Positions 26,247 to 34,593 of a stretch of DNA of 64,000 nucleotides are shown piece by piece. Position 1 is the stretch's first letter; each line of letters opens with the position of its first letter. The translations under genes and the position numbers were made by a program. The stretch covers positions 62,001-126,000 of the forward strand of contig NZ_JANUHA010000013.1 of assembly GCF_024753255.1 (NCBI RefSeq), given 5' to 3'. The stretch comes from Massilia agri. Lineage in GTDB: Bacteria; Pseudomonadota; Gammaproteobacteria; Burkholderiales; Burkholderiaceae_D. The notes beneath the pieces were generated by a model. That model was not told the origin of the DNA. It did no database searches and was given only the letters and a program-made list of their open reading frames with translations.

Positions 26247-27014
26247 TCAGGTCCAGCCTGCGTCGACGACGAAGTCCTGCGCCGTGCACATCCTGCTGTC
26301 GTCGGCGCCGAGGAAGAGCACCATGGCGGCGATATCGTCCGGCATCAGCTTGCCGGGCAGGCACTGGGCCTTCTTGATTTCGAGCTCGGCAGCCTCGTCG
26401 ACCCACAGGTCGATCTGGCGCTGGGTCATGACCCAGCCGGGGGTGACCGTGTTGACGCGCACGCCGAAGGGGCCGAGGTCGCGCGCCAGGCTGCGCGTGA
26501 GCCCAATGACCGCCGCCTTGGTGGTGGCATAGACCGGATAGCCGGCGCCCTTGGCGTGCCAGGACATGGAAGAGAAATTGATGATGGAGCCACCGCCCAT
26601 CTTCTTCATGCCTGGCAGGACTGCCTGCGCGGTGAAGAACATGGGACGCTGGTTGATGGCGATGCGCTCGTTCCAGTAGTCGAGCGTGACCTTTTCGATA
26701 TCGTGGCGCTGGTCGTTGGCCGCATTGTTGACGAGCACCTCGAAGTCGCCCAGCTGTTCGGCCAGTTCCGCCATCGTGCGCTGCAGCGCGGGGATGTCGG
26801 TGATGTCGCAGTAGCGGAACACCGGTGCGCGGTGACCAGCAGCCGCAAGGTTCGCACACAGGGCTTCGCTGGCTTCCTTCGCAATGTCGACGAAGGCCAC
26901 CACCGCGCCCTGCTCCACGAAGGCCTTCACGATCGCTTCGCCGATGCCGGTGCCGCCGCCCGTCACGAATACCCGCCTGCCCTGCAGGCTGGGGTAGCTT
27001 GCCAACTTCTTCAT
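26247..27014 (-). CDS. SDR dehydrogenase, probable L-arabinose (aldose) 1-dehydrogenase
   Basis: A 255-residue short-chain dehydrogenase with VTGGGTGIGEAIVKAF near the N-terminus, VLVNNAANDQRHDIEKVT, the catalytic SSMSWHAKGAGYPVYATTKAAVIG region (Ser, Tyr, Lys) and a VNTVTPGWVMTQRQ segment. These match the sugar-dehydrogenase group that oxidises L-arabinose or D-galactose at C1 to the lactone. ATG 27014 is preferred over ATG 27026 because GGAG lies at correct spacing only for the former. Position between the semialdehyde dehydrogenase and GH51 genes supports the first oxidation step of the pathway. D-galactose is an alternative substrate, since the two sugars differ only at C6. Confidence 0.87.
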   Translation of the reverse strand: MKKLASYPSLQGRRVFVTGGGTGIGEAIVKAFVEQGAVVAFVDIAKEASEALCANLAAAGHRAPVFRYCDITDIPALQRTMAELAEQLGDFEVLVNNAANDQRHDIEKVTLDYWNERIAINQRPMFFTAQAVLPGMKKMGGGSIINFSSMSWHAKGAGYPVYATTKAAVIGLTRSLARDLGPFGVRVNTVTPGWVMTQRQIDLWVDEAAELEIKKAQCLPGKLMPDDIAAMVLFLGADDSRMCTAQDFVVDAGWT

Positions 27015-27048
27015 GCTTGTCTCCATCCGTTCTTATTGTGATGCGCAC

Positions 27049-28620
27049 TTACTCTTTGGTCAATGCGCCGTCCCTGCGGCGCCAGATCCCGCGCGGGTTC
27101 CCGTCACGCAGCGCCTCCGGCAGCAGTTCCTGGGGCAGGTTCTGGTAGCACACCGGCCGCAGGAAGCGGTTGACGGCGCCGGTGCCCACCGAGGTGCTGC
27201 GCCCGTCGGCCGTGGCCGGGAAGGGTCCGCCATGGACCATCGCGGTCGAGACCTCGACGCCGGTCGGGAAGCCGTTGGCGAGGATACGGCCGACCTTGCG
27301 CTCCAGCAGCGGCAGCAAGGCGCCGGCTTCCGTATGGTCTTCCGGATCCATCTGCAGCGTGGCCGTGAGCTGGCCTTCCAGCACCTCGACGACCGCGCGC
27401 ATCTGGGCGGCGTCGCGGCACACGACCACCAGCGAGGCCGGGCCGAAGACTTCCTCGTGCAGTTCGTGGCGCTGCAGGAACTCGTCCGCGTTCACGCGGA
27501 ACAGGGCGGCCGCGCCCCTGCCCTCGCCGTGTTCCAGGCGCGCCAGCGTGCTTACCGCCGCGTTGCCGGCCAGGGCGTCGACGCCCTTGCGGTAGCTGTC
27601 CGCGATGTTCTGGTTCAGCATCACGGCCGCTTCGGTCGCGTCCAGTGCCTCCTGCGCGGTCTTGCAGAAGGTCGCAAGGCCTGGCCCCTCGACCGCCAGC
27701 ACCAGGCCTGGATTGGTGCAGAACTGGCCCACGCCCAGCACCAGCGAGGCGGCAAAACCCTTGCCGATTTCTTCGGCACGGTGCTCCAGCGCGTGCGGCA
27801 TCAGGAATACCGGGTTGATGCTGCTCATCTCGGCATACACGGGAATCGGTTGCTTGCGCGCCGCGGCGACCGCCATCAAGGCCGTGCCGCCGCCACGCGA
27901 GCCGGTGAAGCCGACAGCCTGGATGGCCGGGTGGCCGACCAGGGCCTGGCCGATGCGGCTGCCGGTGCCGGTCAGGAGCGAGAACACGCCAGCCGGCAGT
28001 TCGCACTGCTGCACGGCCCTGGTGACGGCGCGCGCCACCAGTTCCGAGGTGCCCGGGTGCGAGGAATGCGCTTTCAGCACCACCGGGCAGCCGGCTGCGA
28101 AGGCGGATGCGGTGTCGCCGCCGGCCACCGAGAAGGCCAGCGGGAAGTTCGATGCGGCGAACACGGCCACCGGACCGACGCCGATCAGGTGGTAGCGCAG
28201 GTCGGGACGCGGCGGGGTGCGCTCGGGCAGCGGCGTGTCCAGGCGCGCATCACGCCAGGAGCCCTCGCGCAGGAGCTCGGCGAACATGCGCAGCTGATTG
28301 CAGGTGCGTCCGCGCTCGCCTTCCAGGCGCACGCGCGGCAGGCCGGACTCAAGCATCGCGCGTTCGATCAGCTCGTCGCCCAGCAGCATGATCTGTTCCG
28401 CCACCGTATCGAGGAAATGTGCGCGCTGCTCGTCGGTGGTGGCGCGAAAGACGTCGAAGGCCTCGCCCGCCAGCCGGCAGGCGCGGTCGATCTGGTCTGC
28501 ATCGACCATGTGGAAGCTGGGTTCCAGGTAGTCGCGCCCCGTCGGGTCCCAGGCCTTGAACGACCCGGCGGTGCCGCGCTCGTGCGCGCCGCCGATGATG
28601 GCTTCGCCGCTGATGTTCAT
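27049..28620 (-). CDS. Aldehyde dehydrogenase, probable alpha-ketoglutarate semialdehyde dehydrogenase
   Basis: A 523-residue NADP-type aldehyde dehydrogenase of the KGSADH group. Seen: GVGPVAVFAASNFPLAFSVAGGDTASAFAAGCPVVLKAHSSHPGT, cofactor site VGFTGSRGGG, the Glu in EMSSINPVFL, and the catalytic Cys in GVGQFCTNPGLVL. It oxidises alpha-ketoglutarate semialdehyde to alpha-ketoglutarate, the last step of non-phosphorylative pentose degradation. Its start overlaps the AraD1 stop as ATGA, so the two last enzymes are coupled. The much longer open frame upstream overlaps AraD1 and is not coding. Confidence 0.92.
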   Translation of the reverse strand: MNISGEAIIGGAHERGTAGSFKAWDPTGRDYLEPSFHMVDADQIDRACRLAGEAFDVFRATTDEQRAHFLDTVAEQIMLLGDELIERAMLESGLPRVRLEGERGRTCNQLRMFAELLREGSWRDARLDTPLPERTPPRPDLRYHLIGVGPVAVFAASNFPLAFSVAGGDTASAFAAGCPVVLKAHSSHPGTSELVARAVTRAVQQCELPAGVFSLLTGTGSRIGQALVGHPAIQAVGFTGSRGGGTALMAVAAARKQPIPVYAEMSSINPVFLMPHALEHRAEEIGKGFAASLVLGVGQFCTNPGLVLAVEGPGLATFCKTAQEALDATEAAVMLNQNIADSYRKGVDALAGNAAVSTLARLEHGEGRGAAALFRVNADEFLQRHELHEEVFGPASLVVVCRDAAQMRAVVEVLEGQLTATLQMDPEDHTEAGALLPLLERKVGRILANGFPTGVEVSTAMVHGGPFPATADGRSTSVGTGAVNRFLRPVCYQNLPQELLPEALRDGNPRGIWRRRDGALTKE

Positions 28621-29609
28621 AGCGCCTCCACCTTCGCAAAGCTGGTTTCCAGCACGGCCAGGCGGTTGCGCAGGGCCGGGCCGAACTGCGGCGACTCCAC
28701 TTCGAAGGTCTCGCCCGGCGCGACCTGGATGCTGTCGGCGAAGCTCAGGGTGGCGGTGCCGAAGAAGTGGATGTGCACGTCGCCCGGACGGTTGAACAGG
28801 CCGTACTTGAAGTGGTGGTACTCGAGGTTCTCGATGGTGTGCGACATGTTCTGCTCGCCGCTGACGAAGGCCTTCTCCCAGCGGACCTGGCCGTCCTTGT
28901 CGAGGATGCGCGAGGTGCCCGACACGTGGCCAGGCAGCTCGCCCACCAGCAGCGCGGGGCCGACGCCGCAGTTGCGCAGCTTCGAGTGGGCCAGGTAGAG
29001 GTAGTTCTGGCGTTCGGTGACGTGGTCGGAGAACTCGTTGCCGATGGCGAAACCGAGGCGGTAAGGCCGGCCGTCGTCGCCGATCAGGTAGAGGCCCGCG
29101 ATCTCCGGCTCTTCGCCGCCGTCGAGCGCGAAGTCCGGCATCTCGATCTCCTGGCCGGTTGCGCGCACGATCGAGCCGTCGCCCTTGTAGAACCACTCCG
29201 GCTGCACGCCGGCCGTACCGGGCGCCGGCTTGCCGCCTTCGACGCCCATGCGGAACATCTTCATCGAGTCGCTCAACGTATCGACGTCGCCGCCGATCTT
29301 CTTGTGCATGGCGTCGCGGGTGTCGGCGCTGCCCAGGTGGGTCAGGCCGGTGCCGGTGACGTAGCAGTGGGCGGCGTCCGGATGGTCGAGCGGCGCCAGG
29401 ATGCGGCCCGCGCGCGCCACCTCGTCGTACTGGTGGTGCTCGCTGGTCGCGGCGCTGTCGGCCAGTTGCGCGAGGCCCGTGCCGGCGGCGATGGCGGCGC
29501 GGGCCAGCTCGAGGGTGGTGGCGAAGCCGCCCACGACGCGGATGGTGTTGTCGTGCAGGATGCCGATGCGGCGTTCCTGGGATTCGTTGATGAATTGTAC
29601 GAGCAGCAT
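28617..29609 (-). CDS. araD1: AraD1 family protein, probable L-2-keto-3-deoxyarabonate dehydratase (FAH fold)
   Basis: A 330-residue protein with the fumarylacetoacetate-hydrolase-like C-terminal fold: YVTGTGLTHLGSADTRDAMH, RMGVEGGKPAPGTAGVQPEWFYKG, GEEPEIAGLYLIGDDGRPYRLGFAIGNEFSDHVTE (metal-binding Glu residues). Length and blocks match the AraD1 family. In this setting it would convert L-2-keto-3-deoxyarabonate to alpha-ketoglutarate semialdehyde for the coupled dehydrogenase. Other bacteria use an unrelated DapA-like enzyme for this step. ATG 29609 has GGGAGA upstream. An alternative is a 2,4-diketo-acid hydrolase, which the KGSADH partner makes less likely. Confidence 0.9.
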   Translation of the reverse strand: MLLVQFINESQERRIGILHDNTIRVVGGFATTLELARAAIAAGTGLAQLADSAATSEHHQYDEVARAGRILAPLDHPDAAHCYVTGTGLTHLGSADTRDAMHKKIGGDVDTLSDSMKMFRMGVEGGKPAPGTAGVQPEWFYKGDGSIVRATGQEIEMPDFALDGGEEPEIAGLYLIGDDGRPYRLGFAIGNEFSDHVTERQNYLYLAHSKLRNCGVGPALLVGELPGHVSGTSRILDKDGQVRWEKAFVSGEQNMSHTIENLEYHHFKYGLFNRPGDVHIHFFGTATLSFADSIQVAPGETFEVESPQFGPALRNRLAVLETSFAKVEAL

Positions 29610-29667
29610 GGCCCGGTCTCCCAATTATTAATGTTCGAATAGCGGTGCAAGGATTCGAGCACCGGTT

Positions 29668-29745
29668 GAACGCGTGGGCGGAGGACTCGCGGGGCCGCCC
29701 AGGCCCACCCTACGTAGGGTGGACGGCTTTGCCGTCCGCGCGTCC
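29668..29745. repeat. Inverted-repeat element with CCCACCCTACG/CGTAGGGTGG core
   Basis: CCCACCCTACGTAGGGTGG sits at 29704-29722, flanked by AACGCGTGGGCGG on one side and ACGGCTTTGCCGTCCGCGCG, a small hairpin, on the other. The ends match the elements at 24465 and 61969, here joined head to head so that the terminal sequences are in the middle. It lies in the gap between the dehydratase and AraD1 genes of one operon. Confidence 0.75.
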
Positions 29746-29758
29746 AGCTCCCGCGCGA

Positions 29759-31501
29759 TCAGTGAGAATGCTTGGGCACAGCCGACCCACGGCAGCCGAC
29801 CAGGAAGTCGAAGTCGCACCCTTCGTCCGCCTGCAGCACGTGGTCGAGATAGAGCCGCTGGTAGCCGCTGTGCTGGACCGGCTTGTTGTTCTCGGCGCGG
29901 TCCGCCAGTCGCTGGCGGATCTCCTCGTCCGACAGCTCGATGTTGAGGCCACCGCCGGCGCAGTCCAGCTGGATCCAGTCGCCGTCCCGCACGATGCCGA
30001 GCGGGCCGCCGGCCATCGCTTCCGGCGCCACGTGCAGCACGACGGTCCCGTAGGCGGTGCCGCTCATGCGCGCATCCGAGATGCGCACCATGTCGGTGAT
30101 GCCCTGGGCCAGCAGCTTGGGCGGCAGGCCCATATTGCCCACTTCCGCCATGCCCGGGTAGCCTTTCGGGCCGCAGTTCTTCATCACCAGGATGGAGTTG
30201 GCGTCCACGTCCAGGTCAGGGTCGACAATGCGCTGCTTGTAGTGGTCGAAATCCTCGAACACGACGGCGCGGCCGCGGTGCTGCATCAGGTGCGGGGAAG
30301 CCGCCGACGGCTTGAGCACGGCGCCGCGCGGCGCCAGGTTGCCGCGCAGGATGCGGATGCCGCCGTCCTCGATCAATGGGGTGTCGAGTTTGCGGATGAC
30401 TTCGTCGTTGTAGATCGGCGCGTCCTGGCAGTTTTCCCACAGGGTCTTGCCGTTGACGGTGAGCGCATCCTTGTGCTTCAGGAGGCCGCCCTCGCCCAGT
30501 CGGCGGATCACACCCGGCAGGCCACCGGCATAGTAGAACTCTTCCATCAGGTATTTACCCGACGGGAGCAGGTCGACGATGGTCGGGGTGCCCTTGCCGA
30601 TGGCGGTCCAGTCTTCCAGCTCCAGCGGTACACCGACGCGGCCGGCGATGGCCTTCAGGTGGATCACGGCGTTGGTCGAGCCGCCGATGGCCGCGTTCAC
30701 GCGGATCGCGTTCTCGAAATTCTCGCGCTTGAGGATCTTCGACAGGCGCAGGTCTTCGTGCACCATCTCGACGATGCGGATGCCCGACATGTGGGCCAGC
30801 ACGTAGCGGCGCGCATCGACCGCCGGAATGGCGGCATTGTGCGGCAGCGAGGTGCCCAGCGACTCGGCCATGCAGGCCATCGTGGACGCGGTGCCCATGG
30901 TGTTGCAGGTGCCGGCCGAACGCGAGTGGCCGGCTTCGGCGGACAGGAAATCGTGCATCGTGATCTGGCCTGCCTTGGCCTGCTCATGCAGCTGCCAGAC
31001 GGCGGTGCCGGAGCCGATGTCCTTGCCGTTCAGCTTACCGTTGAGCATGGGGCCGCCGGTGACGACGATGGTCGGCAGGTCGACGCTGGCTGCGCCCATC
31101 AGGAGGGCCGGCGTGGTCTTGTCGCAGCCCACCAGCAGCACGACGGCGTCCATCGGATTGCCGCGGATGGACTCTTCGACGTCCATGCTCGCCAGGTTAC
31201 GGGTCAGCATGGCGGTCGGACGCAGGTTCGATTCGCCGTTCGAGAACACCGGGAACTCGACGGGGAAGCCGCCCGCCTCCAGGATGCCGCGCTTGACGTG
31301 TTCGGCCAGCTTGCGGAAATGGGCGTTGCAGGGAGTCAGTTCGGACCAGGTGTTGCAGATGCCGATGATCGGCTTGCCCTGGAATTCATGGTCGGGAATG
31401 CCCTGGTTCTTCATCCAGCTCCGGTACATGAAGCCGTTCTTGTCCTGGGTCCCGAACCACGCCGCCGAGCGCAGCGTGGTCTTCTTTTTCGTCTCGGACA
31501 T
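29759..31501 (-). CDS. IlvD/Edd family dehydratase, probable L-arabonate dehydratase
   Basis: A 580-residue iron-sulfur dehydratase. Cluster and active-site motifs are GICNTWSELTPCNAHF (Cys58), VGCDKTTPALLMGAAS (Cys126) and AGTCNTMGTASTMACMAESLG (Cys199), as in L-arabonate and D-xylonate dehydratases, with the conserved catalytic SDARMSGTAYG region near the C-terminus. It converts L-arabonate to L-2-keto-3-deoxyarabonate. First gene of the operon running to GH127 at 21081, with a full copy of the locus promoter upstream (31594-31661). Start ATG 31501 has GGAGAA upstream. Substrate is deduced from the neighbours; it may also accept D-fuconate or D-galactonate. Confidence 0.92.
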   Translation of the reverse strand: MSETKKKTTLRSAAWFGTQDKNGFMYRSWMKNQGIPDHEFQGKPIIGICNTWSELTPCNAHFRKLAEHVKRGILEAGGFPVEFPVFSNGESNLRPTAMLTRNLASMDVEESIRGNPMDAVVLLVGCDKTTPALLMGAASVDLPTIVVTGGPMLNGKLNGKDIGSGTAVWQLHEQAKAGQITMHDFLSAEAGHSRSAGTCNTMGTASTMACMAESLGTSLPHNAAIPAVDARRYVLAHMSGIRIVEMVHEDLRLSKILKRENFENAIRVNAAIGGSTNAVIHLKAIAGRVGVPLELEDWTAIGKGTPTIVDLLPSGKYLMEEFYYAGGLPGVIRRLGEGGLLKHKDALTVNGKTLWENCQDAPIYNDEVIRKLDTPLIEDGGIRILRGNLAPRGAVLKPSAASPHLMQHRGRAVVFEDFDHYKQRIVDPDLDVDANSILVMKNCGPKGYPGMAEVGNMGLPPKLLAQGITDMVRISDARMSGTAYGTVVLHVAPEAMAGGPLGIVRDGDWIQLDCAGGGLNIELSDEEIRQRLADRAENNKPVQHSGYQRLYLDHVLQADEGCDFDFLVGCRGSAVPKHSH

Positions 31502-31593
31502 GCATTCTCCTCGTCTCGTTGGCTTCGCCGCGGAAGGCTTTGGGCCTTCTCTCGAATGGGTTGCGCAGCGTTTTGTTGTTCAGCAATAAGACA

Positions 31594-31661
31594 AGTCTAA
31601 AATCCTGCCAGATAACTTTCCAATCAATTATTTCGCGATATTGATATCGGAATCGTTATCG
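31594..31661 (-). promoter_or_regulatory. Arabinan-regulon promoter before the arabonate dehydratase operon
   Basis: On the minus strand: CGATAACG (31654-31661), 4 bp, CGATATCA (31642-31649), 15 bp, TGATTGG (31620-31626), 20 bp, TAGACT as -10 (31594-31599). Spacing is identical to the copy before ytfQ. The upstream box ends 2 bp before the stop codon of the lactonase gene at 31664. Confidence 0.78.
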
Positions 31662-31663
31662 AA

Positions 31664-32542
31664 TCACGGAAGGAGGAAGCGCGATTCGGGCAGGCCGCGC
31701 ACGTCGAGGTCCTGGTGGAACAGCGCCCCCGACAAGGGCGCGCCGGCGCGGTCGCCGGCGCTCATGCCCAGGAAGGCGCTGGTCGCATATAGCGTGGACA
31801 GCCCGGCCCCGCCGAAGGCGGGACAACTCGGCTGCGGCGCACCGAGTGCCAGCACGCGCTCAAGCCGGCCGTCGGGCGCGAAGCGCATGATTTGTCCCGC
31901 GCCCCAGCGCGTGCTCCACAGATAGCCGTCCGCATCGATGCAGGAGCCGTCCGGCTCACCCGGGGCCGCATCGGCGCCGACGAAGACCCGCGAGGCGCCG
32001 AGCCGGCCGCCTGGCTCGTAGTCGCAGCAATGGATCGCGCGCGTGCTTGAATCGGCGTAGTACATGCGCCGGCCGTCCGGGCTGAAGCAGATGCTGTTGG
32101 CAATAGCCGCGGTCCCGATGGGCAGGCGTTCGAGGCTCAGGTCGGCGTTCAGGCGGTAGAAGCCGCCCAGCGGCCGCTTCGGCGCGTCTTCCTGGTTGAA
32201 CATGCCGAACACGAAGCGGCCCTGGCGGTCGCAGCGTCCGTCGTTGATCCGCGTGGCTGGAATCCCGGGCTCGACGTCGGCGATGCGCTCCACCATCCCG
32301 CTCGAAAAACGGAAGAAGGCCAGGCCTGAGGCCAGTCCCAGCAGCAGGCAGTCGTCGTTCGTCGTCAGGGCGAAGGAACAAAGCCGCTCCGGCATCGGCC
32401 AGTGCATGCTGCGGCCGGTCGATGGCGAATACGACCACAACCGGCATGCCGGGATGTCGGTCCAGAGCAGGCGCTCCGTGCGCTCGCACCACAAGACGCA
32501 TTCGCCCAGTTCGTGCCGGTTGTCGAGGAAGGCTTGCATCAT
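31664..32542 (-). CDS. SMP-30/gluconolactonase family protein, probable L-arabinolactonase
   Basis: A 292-residue six-bladed propeller lactonase of the SMP-30/regucalcin family. It starts LGECVLWCERTERLLWTDIPACRLW (metal-binding Glu), has RINDGRCDRQGRFVFG (Asn/Asp ligands), NSICFSPDGRRMYYADSSTRAIHC and DGSCIDADGYLWSTRWGAGQI. It hydrolyses sugar lactones, here L-arabino-1,4-lactone to L-arabonate. It ends the symporter-GH43-galM operon and its start is 4 bp from the galM stop. It is on a different transcript from the dehydrogenase and dehydratase but under the same promoter type. Confidence 0.9.
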   Translation of the reverse strand: MMQAFLDNRHELGECVLWCERTERLLWTDIPACRLWSYSPSTGRSMHWPMPERLCSFALTTNDDCLLLGLASGLAFFRFSSGMVERIADVEPGIPATRINDGRCDRQGRFVFGMFNQEDAPKRPLGGFYRLNADLSLERLPIGTAAIANSICFSPDGRRMYYADSSTRAIHCCDYEPGGRLGASRVFVGADAAPGEPDGSCIDADGYLWSTRWGAGQIMRFAPDGRLERVLALGAPQPSCPAFGGAGLSTLYATSAFLGMSAGDRAGAPLSGALFHQDLDVRGLPESRFLLP

Positions 32543-32546
32543 CCGT

Positions 32547-33602
32547 TCAGCCCCCGCCCTGCACCGAGAAGCGGAAGCGCGATTCGGTCTCGTACACCTG
32601 TCCCGGGCGCAGGATCACGTTGGGAAAGCGCGGGCGGTTCGGCGAATCCGGAAAGTGCTGCGGCTCCAGGCAGAAGCCGCTCCGGTGGCCAAAGCTGCGG
32701 CCCTTGCCGGCGAGTGAACCGTCGAGGAAGTTCCCGCTGTAGAACTGCAGGCCGGGTTCCTCGGTGAACAGCTCGAGCACCCGCCCAGAGCCGGGGTCGA
32801 GCACGTGGGCGGCGCGCGTCATCGCTTTTCCGTCGGGCTTGTTGAGCACGAAGTTGTGGTCGTAGCCGCGGCCATGGCGCAGCTGCTTGTCCGGCTGGCC
32901 GACGCGTTCGCCGATGGGGCGCGGCGTGCGGAAGTCGAAGGGCGTGCCGGTCACCGGCGACAGCATCCCCAGGGGGATCGCGCCGGCGTCGATCGGCACG
33001 AAGGTGTCGGCGTCGATGGTCAGCAGGTGATCCAGGATATCCCCCTCGCCGCACAGGTTGAAGTAGCTGTGCTGGGTGAGGTTGACCGGCGTCGGCTTGT
33101 CGGTGACGGCACGCAGGCGCATCACCAGCTCGTTGTCGTCGCTCAGCGTATAGCTTGCCACCACATCGAGGTTGCCGGGGTAGCCCTGCTCGCCGTCCAC
33201 GCTGCGGTAGGCCAGGACCAGGCTGTCGCCCTCCACGCTGGCCTGCCACTTCACCTTGTGGAAGCCCCCTGCCCCGCCATGCAGGTGGTTGTCGCCGTCG
33301 TTCGCCGGCAGCACGTATTCCCGGCCGTCGAGCGTGAAGCGGCTGCCCGCGATGCGGTTGCCGTAGCGGCCGATCAGGGCGCCGAAGTAGGGGCTGTCGC
33401 CCTCGTAGGCATCCAGTGTGTCGAAGCCCAGCACCACATCGGCCAGGTGACCTTCGCGGTCGGGTGCATGCAGCGCGGTGATGATGCCGCCGAAATCGAT
33501 GATCTTCGCGGTCAGGCCATTCGCATTGCTCAAGGTGAACTGGGTAATGGCCGTGCCGTCTTCCAGAAGGCCGAAGGGTGCTTGCGTGATGGGATGTGGC
33601 AC
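32547..33602 (-). CDS. galM: Aldose 1-epimerase (galactose mutarotase family)
   Basis: A 351-residue GalM-type mutarotase. Visible: IDFGGIITALHAPDREGHLADVVLGFDTLDAYE, YFGALIGRYGNRIAGSRFTLDGREY, the catalytic His of NDGDNHLHGGAGGFHKVKW and of LTQHSYFNLCG, RPIGE and the catalytic Glu region FTEEPGLQFYSGNFLDG. It interconverts anomers of aldoses, which here would help furanose or alpha/beta arabinose enter the dehydrogenase step. The start is a GTG at 33602 with GAGGAA upstream, 8 bp after the GH43 stop; the longer frame runs through GH43 and is not coding. Confidence 0.92.
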   Translation of the reverse strand: MPHPITQAPFGLLEDGTAITQFTLSNANGLTAKIIDFGGIITALHAPDREGHLADVVLGFDTLDAYEGDSPYFGALIGRYGNRIAGSRFTLDGREYVLPANDGDNHLHGGAGGFHKVKWQASVEGDSLVLAYRSVDGEQGYPGNLDVVASYTLSDDNELVMRLRAVTDKPTPVNLTQHSYFNLCGEGDILDHLLTIDADTFVPIDAGAIPLGMLSPVTGTPFDFRTPRPIGERVGQPDKQLRHGRGYDHNFVLNKPDGKAMTRAAHVLDPGSGRVLELFTEEPGLQFYSGNFLDGSLAGKGRSFGHRSGFCLEPQHFPDSPNRPRFPNVILRPGQVYETESRFRFSVQGGG

Positions 33603-33610
33603 CGTGTTCC

Positions 33611-34582
33611 TCAGAGGGTGGATGGCCGGCCGAACACCGGCATGCCCTGCTCGTCCCAACGCAGGGGCTTGACGAAGGTATGGCGGTCGGGATTCCAGAG
33701 CGGATCGCCGACGATCTCGGTGTAGGTGCGGGCGTGGTACACCAGCATGACGGTCTCGCCGTCTTCGGCATAGGTGAAGCTGTTGTGGCCCGGCCCGTAG
33801 ATGCCGTGCTCGTAACAGGTGCGCAGCACCGGCTCGCGCGACTTGGTCCAGGAGGTCGGGTCGAGCAGGTCGGCCTCCTCGTCGGCCCACAGCAGGCCCA
33901 TCGCGTAGTTCTCGTCGGTGGCGCTGGCCGAGTAGCTGATGAAGATCCTGCCGTCGCGGCGCACGACGGACGGGCCTTCGTTGACCCAGAAGCCGCGCGT
34001 CTCCCAGTCGAATTCCGGCTTGCTCAGCATGACCGGCCGGCCCTCGATCTGCCACGGGGTCTTCATGGGGGCGATGTAGAGGTTCGAATTGCCTTCGATG
34101 GCGACGTCCTTCTGCGCCCACAGGTAGTACAGGCGCCCCTTGTGGGTGAAGGTGGTGGCGTCCAGGCAGAAGCTGTCGATGCCGGTGTCGACCTGGCCCA
34201 TGAACTCCCACTCCCCTTCGAGCGGATTGGCGTTCCGGTTGCGGATCGCGTACATGCGGTGCTGGAACAGCTTGTCCTTGATCTCGCGGCTCGGGGCGGC
34301 GGCGAAGTAGATGTACCAGGCGCCCTCGTTGAAGTGGATCTCCGGGGCCCACACCAGTTCGCAGTAAGGGCCGGTGTCGGGCTTGGTCCACACGTCGACG
34401 GTCTCTGCGCCGGCAAGTGCGGCGATACTCGAAGCGCGGCGCAGTTCGATGCGATCGTATTGCGGCACCGAGGCCGTGAAGTAGTAGTAGCCGTCAGTGT
34501 GCCTGTAGATATAGGGGTCGGCGCGCTGTTCGATCAGTGGCTTGAGGACGGTTTCTTGCATGCTTGCTTCTCGTTGGTTCAT
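33611..34582 (-). CDS. Cytoplasmic GH43 exo-alpha-1,5-L-arabinofuranosidase-like enzyme (GH43_26 type)
   Basis: A 323-residue GH43 enzyme without a signal peptide. QRADPYIYRHTDGYYYFTASVPQYDRIELRR (base Asp), CELVWAPEIHFNEGAWYIYFAAAPSR and FWVNEGPSVVRRDGRIFISYSASATDENYAMG (acid Glu) match the exo-arabinofuranosidase subfamily and closely resemble the exported protein at 13361-14386. It probably trims short arabino-oligosaccharides brought in by the GPH symporter encoded just upstream (11 bp away). Start ATG 34582 has AAGGA upstream; ATG 34561 is an alternative. Confidence 0.9.
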   Translation of the reverse strand: MNQREASMQETVLKPLIEQRADPYIYRHTDGYYYFTASVPQYDRIELRRASSIAALAGAETVDVWTKPDTGPYCELVWAPEIHFNEGAWYIYFAAAPSREIKDKLFQHRMYAIRNRNANPLEGEWEFMGQVDTGIDSFCLDATTFTHKGRLYYLWAQKDVAIEGNSNLYIAPMKTPWQIEGRPVMLSKPEFDWETRGFWVNEGPSVVRRDGRIFISYSASATDENYAMGLLWADEEADLLDPTSWTKSREPVLRTCYEHGIYGPGHNSFTYAEDGETVMLVYHARTYTEIVGDPLWNPDRHTFVKPLRWDEQGMPVFGRPSTL

Positions 34583-34593
34583 CGTGTTCCTTC

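Noticed and set aside
28620..29196. N-terminal extension of the semialdehyde dehydrogenase by 192 residues
   Set aside because: The extension overlaps AraD1 out of frame and is Arg/Pro-rich; the ATGA-coupled start at 28620 gives the usual family length.
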